Under the pieces are notes generated by a model, which saw only the letters and a program-made list of their open reading frames with translations, did no database searches and was not told the DNA's origin. Made by a program: the position numbers and the translations under genes. Below are positions 9,283 through 17,435 of a DNA stretch of 64,000 bases, one piece after another. Source of the DNA: Paenibacillus herberti (GTDB lineage: Bacteria > Bacillota > Bacilli > Paenibacillales > Paenibacillaceae); contig NZ_NMUQ01000001.1 in NCBI RefSeq assembly GCF_002233675.1, positions 2,086,063-2,150,062 of the forward strand, read 5' to 3'. Every line of letters begins with the position of its first letter. The first letter of the stretch is position 1.

Positions 9283-10641
9283 TCAAGCTCCGATGTTAGG
9301 AGTGGAGGATTTTTTGAGCTGCTCTGGGTAGCCGTAGTTGCCATGCTCGCTCAAGTCGAGGCCAGCAATCTCTTGCTCTTCCGTTACACGTAGGCCCATA
9401 ACCTTCTTCATAACGGCCAGAATGATGAAGCTAACAGCGAAGGCATACGCCCCACTGACGGCGACACTCTCCAGCTGTACCCACAGCTGATCCCAAGATC
9501 CCGTGTCGATAAGGCCGCCCTTGCCGGTATTGAGCTTGGTGGCCAATTCTTCGGTTGCAAAGATACCGTTAGCCAGCGTACCCCAAATGCCCGCAGCGCC
9601 ATGTACAGACAGAGCGAAGATCGGATCGTCGATTCTGATCTTTTCGAAGAAACGAGTGCTATAGAATACAAGGACGCCAGCAACAAGACCGATTACAACG
9701 GCAGCCCATGGATCAACAAACGCACAAGATGCGGTAATAGCGACAAGTCCGGCCAGAGCGCCATTTAGCGTTGTGCCAATATCCGTTTTGCCAAGAACAG
9801 CCCAGGAAATCAGCATCGCTGCTACAGCGCCGCCAGCTGCACCAAGTTGAGTGTTAAAAGCTACATAACCGAAAAATCCATCGCCTATAGCAAGCGTACT
9901 GCCGGCATTGAAGCCGAACCAGCCAACCCACAAGATTAACACGGACAGCGCCGTGAACACTTGGTTATGTCCGAGAATCTCATTGGCAGACCCGTCCTTG
10001 TTGAACTTGCCGATCCGAGGCTTTAACAAGATTGTGCCTGCAAGAGCAGCCATTGCACCGGTCAAGTGAACAACGGTGGAGCCTGCAAAGTCTTGTGCAC
10101 CGTCTTGGAAGAGGAAACCGCCGCCCCAAATCCAATGGGCAACAACCGGATAAATAAGGGCTGTAAACAAAATGGTGAAGATTAGATAAACGGAGAACTT
10201 AGCGCGCTCTGCGAAGCCGCCCCAAGCAATGGATAGGGATACAGCAGCAAAAGCAAGCTGGAACAAGAAGAAAATTGTTGGGGGCAAAGCATTATCAACC
10301 GAAACCTTGGATGGATCGAATAGGAAGTCTCCCCAGCCGAAGAAATCATTACCTGAAGCGCCGAACGCAACTCCATAACCTACCGCCCAATAGATAAGGG
10401 AACATAATCCTACGGTGAAAATCGTTTTGCCTGCTACATGACCCGCATTTTTCATACGGGTGGAGCCAGTTTCAAGCAGGATGAATCCTCCTTGCATAAG
10501 CAGAACCAGAATCGCTGAAAGCATAACCCACAGCGAGTTGAGGCCCATGTTGAGCGTTGCGCTCGAAGGATCCTCCGCAAACGCCATCGTTGGGAACAGC
10601 ACCAACATTGCACTAATGGATATCAACATTTTTTTGATCAT
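9283..10641 (-). CDS. amt: Ammonium channel/transporter
   Basis: Membrane channel for NH3/NH4+. From the ATG at 10641 the protein is 452 residues: a signal peptide ending in AFA, then eleven hydrophobic spans. The two pore histidines are visible in STVVHLTGAMAAL and LSVHGAAGIWGTL, and the family signature VLWVGWFGFNAGS is present in near form. The upstream ATG at 10680 is rejected because GGGGGAG precedes the internal one. Transcription should start from the TTGTCA/TATAAT promoter upstream, with a GlnR-like site in the leader. No glnK/glnB gene follows; instead a DUF294 nucleotidyltransferase does. Confidence 0.95.
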   Translation of the reverse strand: MIKKMLISISAMLVLFPTMAFAEDPSSATLNMGLNSLWVMLSAILVLLMQGGFILLETGSTRMKNAGHVAGKTIFTVGLCSLIYWAVGYGVAFGASGNDFFGWGDFLFDPSKVSVDNALPPTIFFLFQLAFAAVSLSIAWGGFAERAKFSVYLIFTILFTALIYPVVAHWIWGGGFLFQDGAQDFAGSTVVHLTGAMAALAGTILLKPRIGKFNKDGSANEILGHNQVFTALSVLILWVGWFGFNAGSTLAIGDGFFGYVAFNTQLGAAGGAVAAMLISWAVLGKTDIGTTLNGALAGLVAITASCAFVDPWAAVVIGLVAGVLVFYSTRFFEKIRIDDPIFALSVHGAAGIWGTLANGIFATEELATKLNTGKGGLIDTGSWDQLWVQLESVAVSGAYAFAVSFIILAVMKKVMGLRVTEEQEIAGLDLSEHGNYGYPEQLKKSSTPNIGA

Positions 10642-10662
10642 TACAACCACTCCCCCATTTAA

Positions 10663-10679
10663 CGTCACTTTATCTAACA
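10663..10679 (-). promoter_or_regulatory. GlnR/TnrA-like operator in the amt leader
   Basis: Minus strand TGTTA-N7-TGACG matches 7 of the 8 fixed bases of the GlnR/TnrA box TGTNA-N7-TNACA. It lies roughly 15-31 bases downstream of the expected start point, where a bound repressor would block elongation. The assignment is from consensus matching only. Confidence 0.5.
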
Positions 10680-10700
10680 CGAAAAGAAAGACTTAATGAC

Positions 10701-10729
10701 ATTATAGTCAGAAGGTTCCGTTTTGACAA
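10701..10729 (-). promoter_or_regulatory. Sigma-A promoter of amt
   Basis: Minus strand TTGTCA, 17-base spacer, perfect TATAAT, 60 bases before the amt start codon. Confidence 0.8.
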
Positions 10730-10973
10730 CACGTAATTTTTCAGCGGGACAATAAATGTCAAACGTTGATTCTAAAATTCATATATAATGTTAAGATTTA
10801 AAGAGGATTTTCTCAATTCGAATCAAATACTACACTATATCGTTCGCCTTTCATTGAAATAAGCTGACAAACCTTGCGCTTCTCCCATTATAAAACCGGA
10901 GAATTATCCATGTCAGGTTTTCGAACTGTCGAATGCTGTCTACTGTACGAGCACTAGCTGGGATGTAATTTGT
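10730..10973. other. Intergenic region between amt and merR promoters, nothing assigned
   Basis: About 240 AT-rich bases between two divergent promoters. I see only a 15-codon open frame at about 10909 with a weak GGAGAA site, and no convincing hairpin or known riboswitch core. Confidence 0.4.
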
Positions 10974-11003
10974 TTGACGGCATGAAGGCTTAGCGATTAA
11001 AAT
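10974..11003 (+). promoter_or_regulatory. Sigma-A promoter of the merR-yugP pair
   Basis: TTGACG, 18-base spacer, TAAAAT; 48 bases before the merR ATG. Confidence 0.6.
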
Positions 11004-11050
11004 TGTTTTCATAGATATTGCAGGGTTTAATTAAGGATGGTGGAGTAACA

Positions 11051-11488
11051 ATGGCTGATAATCTGCTCAAGATCGGAGAATTATCCAAGCAGGCTCAGGT
11101 CAGCTCAAGAACAATCGATTACTATACGAAGCTTGGCCTGATTCATCCAGAGAGCCGCAGTGAAGGCAATTATCGTCTTTATAGCACTGAAACTTTGGAA
11201 CGGCTAAGACGTATAGAACAGTTGAAGAAAGAAAAATATACGTTGGACGAAATCAAGCAAGCTCTCGATAGCTGGAACGATGTTTCATCTGTGTCCCAGG
11301 TCACTCAAAGGCTTAGCGATCTTCAACTTCATCTAAGTCAACTTGAGCGAGAAGTGAAAGAGCTTGAGCCCGTCATTCAGAATCTTAAGCCGAAGCAAGC
11401 CAATAAAGCCGTTAAGCGACTCATTCCGCAAACTGCGGCTTGTATTGAGGCGCTTATGCTGATTCTGAACAAGGGTAATTTCATGTAA
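11051..11488 (+). CDS. MerR family transcriptional regulator
   Basis: A 145-residue DNA-binding protein. The winged helix-turn-helix covers residues 5-72 (KIGELSKQAQVSSRTIDYYTKLGLI, then the wing SEGNYRLYS), followed by a coiled-coil dimer helix around residues 80-120. The C-terminal part has one cysteine only and no recognised metal or drug-binding domain. The start at 11051 is preferred over 11018 because GGATGGTGGAG lies just upstream. It is followed after 31 bases by a YugP-type zinc peptidase gene and both share the downstream terminator, so it probably controls that peptidase and itself; the inducer is unknown. Confidence 0.9.
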   Translation: MADNLLKIGELSKQAQVSSRTIDYYTKLGLIHPESRSEGNYRLYSTETLERLRRIEQLKKEKYTLDEIKQALDSWNDVSSVSQVTQRLSDLQLHLSQLEREVKELEPVIQNLKPKQANKAVKRLIPQTAACIEALMLILNKGNFM

Positions 11489-11519
11489 CCAACGAAGTAA
11501 TTGAAGATGGAGGGATAGC

Positions 11520-12206
11520 ATGCTTTTTTTTCATCCAATGGACTTTCTCATCCTGATTGCCTTTGCTCTCTCGATCTGGGCTCAATTCAGGGTAAAGGGT
11601 ACCTTCAATCGCTGGTCTGATGTTCAGGTGATGAGCGGTATAACAGGCTATGAAGCGGCACGTCGTTTGCTTGATGCCAACGGTCTGTACGATGTTCCGA
11701 TTGAGCCAGTTCCCGGTCGCCTGTCCGATCATTACGATCCGATCCATCGCGTCGTACGATTGTCAGAGCCGGTTTACTACGAAAGCTCCATCTCAGCTGT
11801 CTCCGTTGCCTGCCATGAAGTAGGCCATGCGATCCAGCACAAGGTTAGCTATCCGATGCTGACGCTTCGCCACCGGATTTTCCCAGTCGTGAACTTCGCT
11901 TCCGGCGTAGCACCCTTCCTGCTCATTGCAGGCTTCCTTTTTCAGGCTACAGGACTGATCGGTGTCGGTATCGTATTCTTCTCCGTTGCAGTCGCCTTCC
12001 AGCTCATCACGCTGCCGGTTGAGTTCAATGCCAGCAGCAGAGCGCGGGAGCTGATGGTTTCTGAAGGTTTCATTACGAACGAAGAAGAGCGCGGTGTATC
12101 CAAAGTTCTTAATGCTGCTGCTCTTACCTACGTCGCTGCGGCGTTGGTCTCACTGCTTGAGTTGATCAAGTACGTTATGATTTTCTTCTCATCGAATCGC
12201 GATTAA
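11520..12206 (+). CDS. yugP: Membrane zinc metallopeptidase, YugP type
   Basis: A 228-residue integral membrane protein of the neutral zinc metallopeptidase family (PF04298). One N-terminal helix (residues 5-22), the zinc motif CHEVGHAIQH near residue 98, and further membrane helices at about 122-143, 148-168 and 203-221. The conserved segments SGITGYEAARRLLDANGL and DHYDPIHRVVRLSEPVY are diagnostic. GGAGGGATAGC precedes the ATG. Cotranscribed with the merR gene upstream. Substrate unknown. Confidence 0.9.
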   Translation: MLFFHPMDFLILIAFALSIWAQFRVKGTFNRWSDVQVMSGITGYEAARRLLDANGLYDVPIEPVPGRLSDHYDPIHRVVRLSEPVYYESSISAVSVACHEVGHAIQHKVSYPMLTLRHRIFPVVNFASGVAPFLLIAGFLFQATGLIGVGIVFFSVAVAFQLITLPVEFNASSRARELMVSEGFITNEEERGVSKVLNAAALTYVAAALVSLLELIKYVMIFFSSNRD

Positions 12207-12218
12207 TCACCAAATTAA

Positions 12219-12256
12219 AGAAGACCCTCGAGATGTCTCGAGGGTCTTCTTTTTTC
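12219..12256 (+). terminator. Terminator after yugP
   Basis: A 15 base-pair near-perfect hairpin (AGAAGACCCTCGAGA / TCTCGAGGGTCTTCT) followed by a run of T. Very strong. Confidence 0.95.
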
Positions 12257-12299
12257 TATTGCAAGAGAATGGCCGCCGCCTTTCTCTGACTCATTTCAT

Positions 12300-12932
12300 T
12301 CAACGGTATCTGCCCCGACGATATTTTTCCTTATTGTCCATTGCTGCATAGATCAGATATCCTCCGATTAGGCCGCCCAGATGCGCCCACCAGTTGATAT
12401 TGGAATAGAAAAGCAAGGAAACGACGCCAAGTCCCAATATCATATAGACGGTTTTGGCCGAGCTTTCATCCATCATGCCTTTGCGATGCAACGCCATGAA
12501 TAGATAAGCGCCATATACGCCGTAAATCGCTCCTGAAGCGCCAAGAGACTGTTGTACGCCAGTGATAGCGACTGCGCTAAGAATATTACCGGCAATGCCA
12601 CTCAATAGATACAGCAGCGTATATCGCCAGCTTCCAATCAATCGCTCCAATGGAGGTGCGAATACAAGTAAGGCAAACATATTGAAAAACAGATGCTGCA
12701 TACTGCCATGCACAAACATCGAGGTTACATAACGCCATGGCTCCTGCAGCCCATAAGAATTGTCAGCATATCCAGGCAAGTTACTCCATTGCAGGAACAA
12801 AAACTGCTGGGAAAGCCGATCATTGGTCAATATCTGTCCTGCGAACAAGATCAGGTTCAGTGCAATCAAAACCGATGTTACTGGATAAGCCTTCAGGTAA
12901 CCGCGAAAGCTTTCATAGCGCAAAAAAATCAT
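12300..12932 (-). CDS. Rhomboid family intramembrane serine protease
   Basis: A 210-residue membrane protease with six predicted helices. The catalytic Ser133 is in GASGAIYG and the partner His184 in WWAHLGGLIGG; the HGSMQHLFFNM segment of helix 2 supplies the oxyanion-side histidine and asparagine. It matches the six-helix bacterial type without extra domains. CCTTTAC/GAGGG-type ribosome site (GGAGGGAC) precedes the ATG. Divergent from tpx with a 100-base shared promoter region. Bacterial substrates of such proteins are mostly unknown. Confidence 0.92.
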   Translation of the reverse strand: MIFLRYESFRGYLKAYPVTSVLIALNLILFAGQILTNDRLSQQFLFLQWSNLPGYADNSYGLQEPWRYVTSMFVHGSMQHLFFNMFALLVFAPPLERLIGSWRYTLLYLLSGIAGNILSAVAITGVQQSLGASGAIYGVYGAYLFMALHRKGMMDESSAKTVYMILGLGVVSLLFYSNINWWAHLGGLIGGYLIYAAMDNKEKYRRGRYR

Positions 12933-12953
12933 ACAGCGTCCCTCCTTTACCGA

Positions 12954-12984
12954 TTGGACAACGGGGTAAACAAAAGATTATAAT
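12954..12984 (+). promoter_or_regulatory. Sigma-A promoter of tpx
   Basis: TTGGACA followed after 18-19 bases by TATAAT, about 50 bases before the tpx ATG. Confidence 0.65.
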
Positions 12985-13032
12985 TGATAAGCATTTCCTA
13001 ATACTTAAACAGGCTGAAGGAGGATATTCCAT

Positions 13033-13545
13033 ATGACACAGGAACGTCAAGCAAGCTTAAAGGGCAACCCAATTACTCTGGTTGGTCCACAGCTTCAAGT
13101 AGGGGATAAAGCTCCAGACTTCACCCTCAACAAATCTCTAGTCGACACAGTCAGCCTTGCTGATTATGGGGGTAAAATCAAGCTGATTAGTGTCGTTCCT
13201 TCGATTGACACCGGCGTATGTGACGCTCAAACTCGCCGCTTCAACGAAGAAGCAGCCAAGCTTGGTGAAAACGTAGCCGTTCTCACCGTCAGCGTCGATC
13301 TACCGTTCGCACAAGCTCGCTGGTGCGGCGCCGCTGGAATCGATAATGTTGTCCTTCTCTCCGATTACAAAAGCAACGAATTTGGACAAGCTTATGGTGT
13401 CCTGATTAAGGAATTAAGACTTGATATGCGCGCAATCTTCGTCATTGATGCCAACGACACGATTCAATATGTTGAAGTTCTCGGCGAAATGACCGAACAT
13501 CCAAATTATGAAGCAGCTGTTGAAGCCGTACGCGCCCTTCAATAA
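13033..13545 (+). CDS. tpx: Thiol peroxidase (atypical 2-Cys peroxiredoxin)
   Basis: Reduces hydrogen and alkyl peroxides using thioredoxin. The 170-residue protein has the peroxidatic Cys63 in SIDTGVCDAQTRRF and the resolving Cys98 in ARWCGAAG, the intramolecular pair of the Tpx group. Length and the VGDKAPDFTL segment are typical. GAAGGAGGAT precedes the ATG, with a sigma-A promoter upstream and a hairpin terminator 20 bases after the stop. Stands as a single-gene unit. Confidence 0.96.
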   Translation: MTQERQASLKGNPITLVGPQLQVGDKAPDFTLNKSLVDTVSLADYGGKIKLISVVPSIDTGVCDAQTRRFNEEAAKLGENVAVLTVSVDLPFAQARWCGAAGIDNVVLLSDYKSNEFGQAYGVLIKELRLDMRAIFVIDANDTIQYVEVLGEMTEHPNYEAAVEAVRALQ

Positions 13546-13566
13546 GATCAGCTTTCTAAGAACAGA

Positions 13567-13605
13567 AAAGCGAGGAAGGATGGTTGTCCTTCACTCGCTT
13601 TTTGC
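13567..13605 (+). terminator. Terminator after tpx
   Basis: Stem AGCGAG-GAAGGA / TCCTTC-A-CTCGCT with a one-base bulge, followed by TTTTTGC. Confidence 0.8.
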
Positions 13606-13609
13606 TTAT

Positions 13610-13999
13610 TCAGGAAGTTGTCTTATAAGAGGCCAGCTTCTTGTCCAAGGTACGATAAATGTCGAGAATAACCCTGTAGTTAGCGCCTAGATCGCCTAGC
13701 GAGCCACGCGAGGCTGAGTAAATATCAACCGCAGAAGTTACGGGGCCAGTCCCGATCACAGATACGGTGATGTCCATCGTCCTACCCGTTACAGTTCTTT
13801 TCTCAAGCACAATCTCCCCAACAGAAGGTACATCATGAAGTACCTTATATCCTTGCAACTTTTTTAGCGTGGACAATACCTCATCAAAAGCCTTGTCCTT
13901 GGAAAGCTTGTAATAATGGGATTTCAGCAGCGGATTCTTTGCCTTGTCGCCTGACTGTTCGAAGCTGCGCAGCAGACCCAGAAGCGTCCGTTTCAGCAA
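13610..13999 (-). CDS. DUF1499-like cytosolic protein
   Basis: A 129-residue protein with no signal peptide or membrane helix. The C-terminal half has the pattern IYSASRGSLGDLGANYRVI, close to the aSR-x-G-x-DLG-x-N-x-RI core of DUF1499 proteins, which is the basis of the name. The start is a TTG at 13999, with GGAGGGGG 9-12 bases upstream; no ATG fits better. Function unknown. Its stop lies just beyond the tpx terminator, so the two genes converge. Confidence 0.6.
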   Translation of the reverse strand: MLKRTLLGLLRSFEQSGDKAKNPLLKSHYYKLSKDKAFDEVLSTLKKLQGYKVLHDVPSVGEIVLEKRTVTGRTMDITVSVIGTGPVTSAVDIYSASRGSLGDLGANYRVILDIYRTLDKKLASYKTTS

Positions 14000-14060
14000 T
14001 GGTGATTCCCCCTCCGACGTCTATGTATATACAAGCAGTGAAACAGGTGCTACAAATTCA

Positions 14061-14089
14061 AAAAAAAGGCTCTGACGAGTGTCAGAGTC
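14061..14089 (-). terminator. Terminator of the candidate RNA at 14062-14290
   Basis: Minus strand CTCTGAC-ACTC-GTCAGAG hairpin followed by GCC and eight T residues. It is 280 bases past the yesL stop codon, so it may serve the independent transcript described next. Confidence 0.85.
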
Positions 14090-14290
14090 GTGAAAAACTC
14101 TAAATTAAAGTCCCGCAATGCCGTCCGACTCGCTTGTTCCTGAACCCGCTCTCGCAGGTGGGTGTCCTCAGAACAGCATTTGGGGTCCTCCATAAAATGA
14201 AGGCATGCCAGCCGCTGGTCGATGTTGAACTCCCGGGAAACAGCCATTGGTTCAAAACAATTTAAAGCCGTAACGAGCACCGCAGGATGT
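14062..14290 (-). ncRNA. Candidate structured RNA, 6S-like architecture
   Basis: There is no credible gene in this 280-base gap. A promoter (14297-14325) would start a transcript at about 14290 that ends at the hairpin terminator, about 229 nt. The 5' end (14287-14277) can pair with 14111-14121 over 11 base pairs including wobbles, extended by 14277-14272 with 14129-14134; an inner stem pairs 14258-14249 with 14136-14146 around a one-base bulge. The result is a long interrupted hairpin closing both ends, with a large central loop, then the terminator. That plan resembles 6S (SsrS) RNA, but I did not recognise conserved bases. A three-codon open frame preceded by GGAGG lies inside. Confidence 0.45.
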
Positions 14291-14296
14291 ATTGTT

Positions 14297-14325
14297 ATTA
14301 TAAGCGTTAGCGGCTCAAAAGTAAA
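14297..14325 (-). promoter_or_regulatory. Promoter of the candidate RNA
   Basis: Minus strand TTTACT, 17-base spacer, perfect TATAAT. It lies after the yesL stop codon and would not serve any open reading frame. Confidence 0.55.
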
Positions 14326-14368
14326 ATCCCAAGCTCCAAATTTCGCATCTTGGAAACGAGTGGAAAAA

Positions 14369-15148
14369 TTACTTTTTGGTGCCTTTCTCAAGCTCGTTGT
14401 CTACGAGATCCGCTTCTTCTTCTGCCTGGCGTTTCTTCGCCTCCATTTGGTCCTGTACCTTCTGATAAACGAGATAGAAGTTCCAGAAGGCGAAATAGGC
14501 GATGATGCTGCCCATGAAAAACGGAATCAGAAATGTAAACTTCGTAAAGCTGATATAAAAAACGAATCCGCTTACGATGGCCGTAGAGAAGGAACGGAAC
14601 GGCCTTCCAATCGTGATCAGAATTGCATTTTTGAGCAGCTGGAACGTCTTCATGTGATAGTGTACAACCATCGAGAAAAAATTGAAGACGGATATCGACA
14701 GCAGCAGCATCAAACCGATGAAAATATAGGATACAATTTGTAAACTTGGATTGTTCATGTACACGCGGTAGTCCACGATCATGATGGCGAACAAAAGAGC
14801 GTAAAGAATGCCACCAATCATGCTTTGAAGATAATTCTCCTTATAGTTGCGGAAATACGTCTTGAACAAAGGTACGTCTACATCTCCCATCACCCATTTG
14901 CGCGCTACGCCGAACATAGCCGTCGTCGCCGGAAACAATGTAAACGGAGAAGCAAGGATTGCTAAGAATATCCAACTAAAAAAGCTCTGGGTTACATCGA
15001 CGCCTTCAACACCTGTGGATAGAAATGCGGTAAGTACTAAAAAAGCAAACGGTATGGAACAGATAATCCAGAGAAGATTGATGACCGCAAGCCTCATGAT
15101 CCATTCGGATATGCGGTAAAAGCCTCCCATTACACCTTTCATTTCCAT
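14369..15148 (-). CDS. YesL family (DUF624) membrane protein
   Basis: A 259-residue protein with about five hydrophobic spans. The N-terminus MKGVMGGFYRISEWIMRL is typical of YesL/DUF624 proteins, which in Bacilli often sit in pectin or other glycan loci beside YesM/YesN systems. Here it stands alone, without transporter genes. The C-terminus is charged (EAKKRQAEEEADL). GGGGGG lies about 12 bases before ATG 15148; the ATG two codons later is an alternative. Function unknown. Confidence 0.8.
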   Translation of the reverse strand: MEMKGVMGGFYRISEWIMRLAVINLLWIICSIPFAFLVLTAFLSTGVEGVDVTQSFFSWIFLAILASPFTLFPATTAMFGVARKWVMGDVDVPLFKTYFRNYKENYLQSMIGGILYALLFAIMIVDYRVYMNNPSLQIVSYIFIGLMLLLSISVFNFFSMVVHYHMKTFQLLKNAILITIGRPFRSFSTAIVSGFVFYISFTKFTFLIPFFMGSIIAYFAFWNFYLVYQKVQDQMEAKKRQAEEEADLVDNELEKGTKK

Positions 15149-15321
15149 AATACTGCTGATCCCCCCTGCTGATAGCGGTTACGATTGACATTTCTATTAT
15201 AACTCGTCTGAGGGCAGAAGCCCAACTATTCCTTATCAAGGCATTAGTCCTGTCCCTCGGAGGGTCTCCTACATATATTGTTATTAGCTTCACCCAATCA
15301 TCAGTATTAGGAGGTGTCGAT

Positions 15322-15417
15322 ATGGGTTACGGAGGTTTTGGAGGTAGCAGCAGCACTGGAGCTATTCTTGTCCTGTTCATTCTTTTGGTTATTATCGTGA
15401 GTGCATTCTGCTGGTAA
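15322..15417 (+). CDS. YjcZ-type small sporulation protein
   Basis: A 31-residue protein: a glycine-rich start (MGYGGFGGSSS) followed by one hydrophobic helix and the C-terminal SAFCW. This is the pattern of the YjcZ family of tiny membrane proteins in spore formers, many of them expressed in the mother cell or on the spore. AGGAGGTG sits 6 bases before the ATG. The gene has no partner; a bidirectional hairpin 130 bases downstream could end its transcript. Confidence 0.85.
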   Translation: MGYGGFGGSSSTGAILVLFILLVIIVSAFCW

Positions 15418-15548
15418 TAGTTAAAACCGGCCAGCGCGGACTACGGGAGTGCTTTTCAATGAAAAGAATTCCGCTGCTGCTACCGGATGTAAAAACTAAT
15501 ACAGGGCAGGCATGAAACAATACCAACCAATGTAGTATGAGTACAAAG

Positions 15549-15592
15549 AAAGCCGGGAAACAACCGTTTTATACGGTTGACCCGGCTTTTTT
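15549..15592. terminator. Bidirectional terminator between yjcZ and cshA
   Basis: Stem AAAGCCGGG-AAA-CAACCG / CGGTTG-A-CCCGGCTTT with T runs on the plus strand (six T) and a weaker run on the minus strand. It ends transcripts from both sides. Confidence 0.85.
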
Positions 15593-15614
15593 GTTTGCGC
15601 TAGGCGCAAGCGGA

Positions 15615-17267
15615 TTAGTTGTTCACAAAGTCATCGGAAGCTGGCTTCGAACGACGTTGCTCGCCACTGCGGTTCTCATAGCTGCTGCTGCTGCTGTTAC
15701 CGCGTCCTTCGTAGCTGCGGCCACCTTCTCTAGGCTTATAGCCGTCACGGCTGCTGCTACTGCTGCTGCTACCACGGTTGCCGGCATATCCACTGCCGCT
15801 ACCGCCGCCATAGCCGCTGCGACCACGAGGAGCGCTGCTGCTGCTGCTGCTGCTACTGCTGCCGGAACCGGTACGGTTGCCGCCGCCGTAGCCGCTGCCC
15901 GTGAAACGGCGTCCGCTGGAGCGAACATCCGGACGACGCTTTTTAGCGCGAATCGGATCTTCAGGCGTAAGCTCGATGCTGACATCCTTCTTCTCGCCCG
16001 TAATCAGCGCAATAGCCGATGCAAGCAGATTAACGGAGTCGTATTGCTCGAGCAGTTGGATGGCAACGCCTTTATATTCAACGAAGTTCTCGCCTTGAAC
16101 GACTTCGAGAATGCGCTCTGCCGTAATACGTTGTTTACCTTCGATAGCTTCAGCCAAGGAAGGAACAGGTTTCTTCGCAATACGCTGGCGTGTCACCTTC
16201 TCGATGAAGTGAAGGTGATCCGTCTCACGAGGCGTCACGAAGCTCCATGCCGTTCCTTCTTTGCCTGCACGGCCTGTACGGCCAATCCGATGCACGTAGC
16301 TCTCCGGATCTTGCGGAAGGTCAAAGTTGATAACATGCGTTACGCCGGATACATCAAGACCGCGCGCAGCAACGTCAGTTGCTACAAGCACATCGATGCT
16401 GCCATCGCGGAACTTGCGCATTACGTTATCGCGCTGATTTTGGCTAAGGTCGCCATGCAGGCCGTCTGCGGAGTATCCACGCTTTTGCAGCGCTTCGCTC
16501 AGCTCGTCAACCCGACGCTTCGTGCGGCCAAAGATGATGGCCAAATCAGGGCTCTCCATATCCAACAAGCGGCTAAGAGCGTCGAACTTCTGGCGCTCAT
16601 GCACTTCAATGTAGGACTGGTCAATCGTAGGCGCGCTGACTTGTTTCGGAATGACCGAAACATGCTCAGGGTTTCTCAGGAACTGCTGAGCAAGACGTTG
16701 GATGTTAGGAGGCATCGTTGCCGAGAACAACATCGTCTGACGCTCTGCCGGCACGAGGCTGAGGATGGAAGTGATGTCTTCCATGAAGCCCATGTCGAGC
16801 ATTTCGTCCGCTTCGTCAAGTACGACATGTTGAACATCGTCGAGCTTGATCGTTTTGCGGTTAATGTGGTCGAGCAGACGTCCTGGGGTACCAATGATGA
16901 TTTGCGGGCGCTTTTTAAGGGCACGGATCTGACGTCCGATTTCTTGTCCGCCGTAAATCGGGAGGGAACGTATACCTTTGAACCGTGCAAGCTTGCCGAT
17001 CTCTTCAGCAACCTGGATCGCAAGCTCGCGGGTTGGGGTCATAATGAGAGCGACGATGCGTTCTTCGCTGGATGGAATTTTGTTGATGAGCGGAATTCCG
17101 AATGCAGCGGTCTTACCTGTACCTGTTTGTGCTTGGCCAATCAGATCGCTACCGTTCATTGCAATCGGGATGGACTTATCTTGAATTGGGGTGGATTCCT
17201 CGAATCCAAGCTCCGTAATTGCCTGTAACACCTTCGCGTCCAGGCCAAATTCAGCAAATGTTTTCAA
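15615..17267 (-). CDS. cshA: DEAD-box ATP-dependent RNA helicase
   Basis: Unwinds RNA in degradosome, ribosome assembly and cold adaptation roles. The 550-residue protein has the complete helicase core: Q motif [37 protein letters not shown] at about residue 155, SAT, and [10 protein letters not shown]. After residue 430 comes a Gly/Ser/Arg-rich tail with runs of up to nine serines and RGG/YGGG-like patches, encoded by near-perfect AGC repeats. The tail probably binds RNA. The match to CshA of Bacilli is strong through the core; the tail is lineage-specific. Confidence 0.94.
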   Translation of the reverse strand: MKTFAEFGLDAKVLQAITELGFEESTPIQDKSIPIAMNGSDLIGQAQTGTGKTAAFGIPLINKIPSSEERIVALIMTPTRELAIQVAEEIGKLARFKGIRSLPIYGGQEIGRQIRALKKRPQIIIGTPGRLLDHINRKTIKLDDVQHVVLDEADEMLDMGFMEDITSILSLVPAERQTMLFSATMPPNIQRLAQQFLRNPEHVSVIPKQVSAPTIDQSYIEVHERQKFDALSRLLDMESPDLAIIFGRTKRRVDELSEALQKRGYSADGLHGDLSQNQRDNVMRKFRDGSIDVLVATDVAARGLDVSGVTHVINFDLPQDPESYVHRIGRTGRAGKEGTAWSFVTPRETDHLHFIEKVTRQRIAKKPVPSLAEAIEGKQRITAERILEVVQGENFVEYKGVAIQLLEQYDSVNLLASAIALITGEKKDVSIELTPEDPIRAKKRRPDVRSSGRRFTGSGYGGGNRTGSGSSSSSSSSSAPRGRSGYGGGSGSGYAGNRGSSSSSSSRDGYKPREGGRSYEGRGNSSSSSYENRSGEQRRSKPASDDFVNN

Positions 17268-17435
17268 ATCTTATCCTAACTCCTTCTCTTGTGAAGCTCG
17301 CTTCAAAAATATCCTGTTAAGTATAGCATAAAGAACCGGATGAATACCAGTCGCACGCAAACAGCCATACTACATTCGTGTATATCGTTGATGGCCGTTG
17401 ATGGAAATGTCCCCGCGGCCAGGATGGAGGAAGCC

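Noticed and set aside
14050-14391. A 113-codon minus-strand open frame across the gap after yesL
   Set aside because: It runs through a strong terminator hairpin, has no ribosome site at its start inside yesL, and its composition is unlike a protein. The structured-RNA reading fits better.
15537-17228. A 563-codon plus-strand open frame
   Set aside because: Lies opposite cshA; its Ala runs are simply the reverse of the serine AGC repeats and the helicase frame has full motifs.
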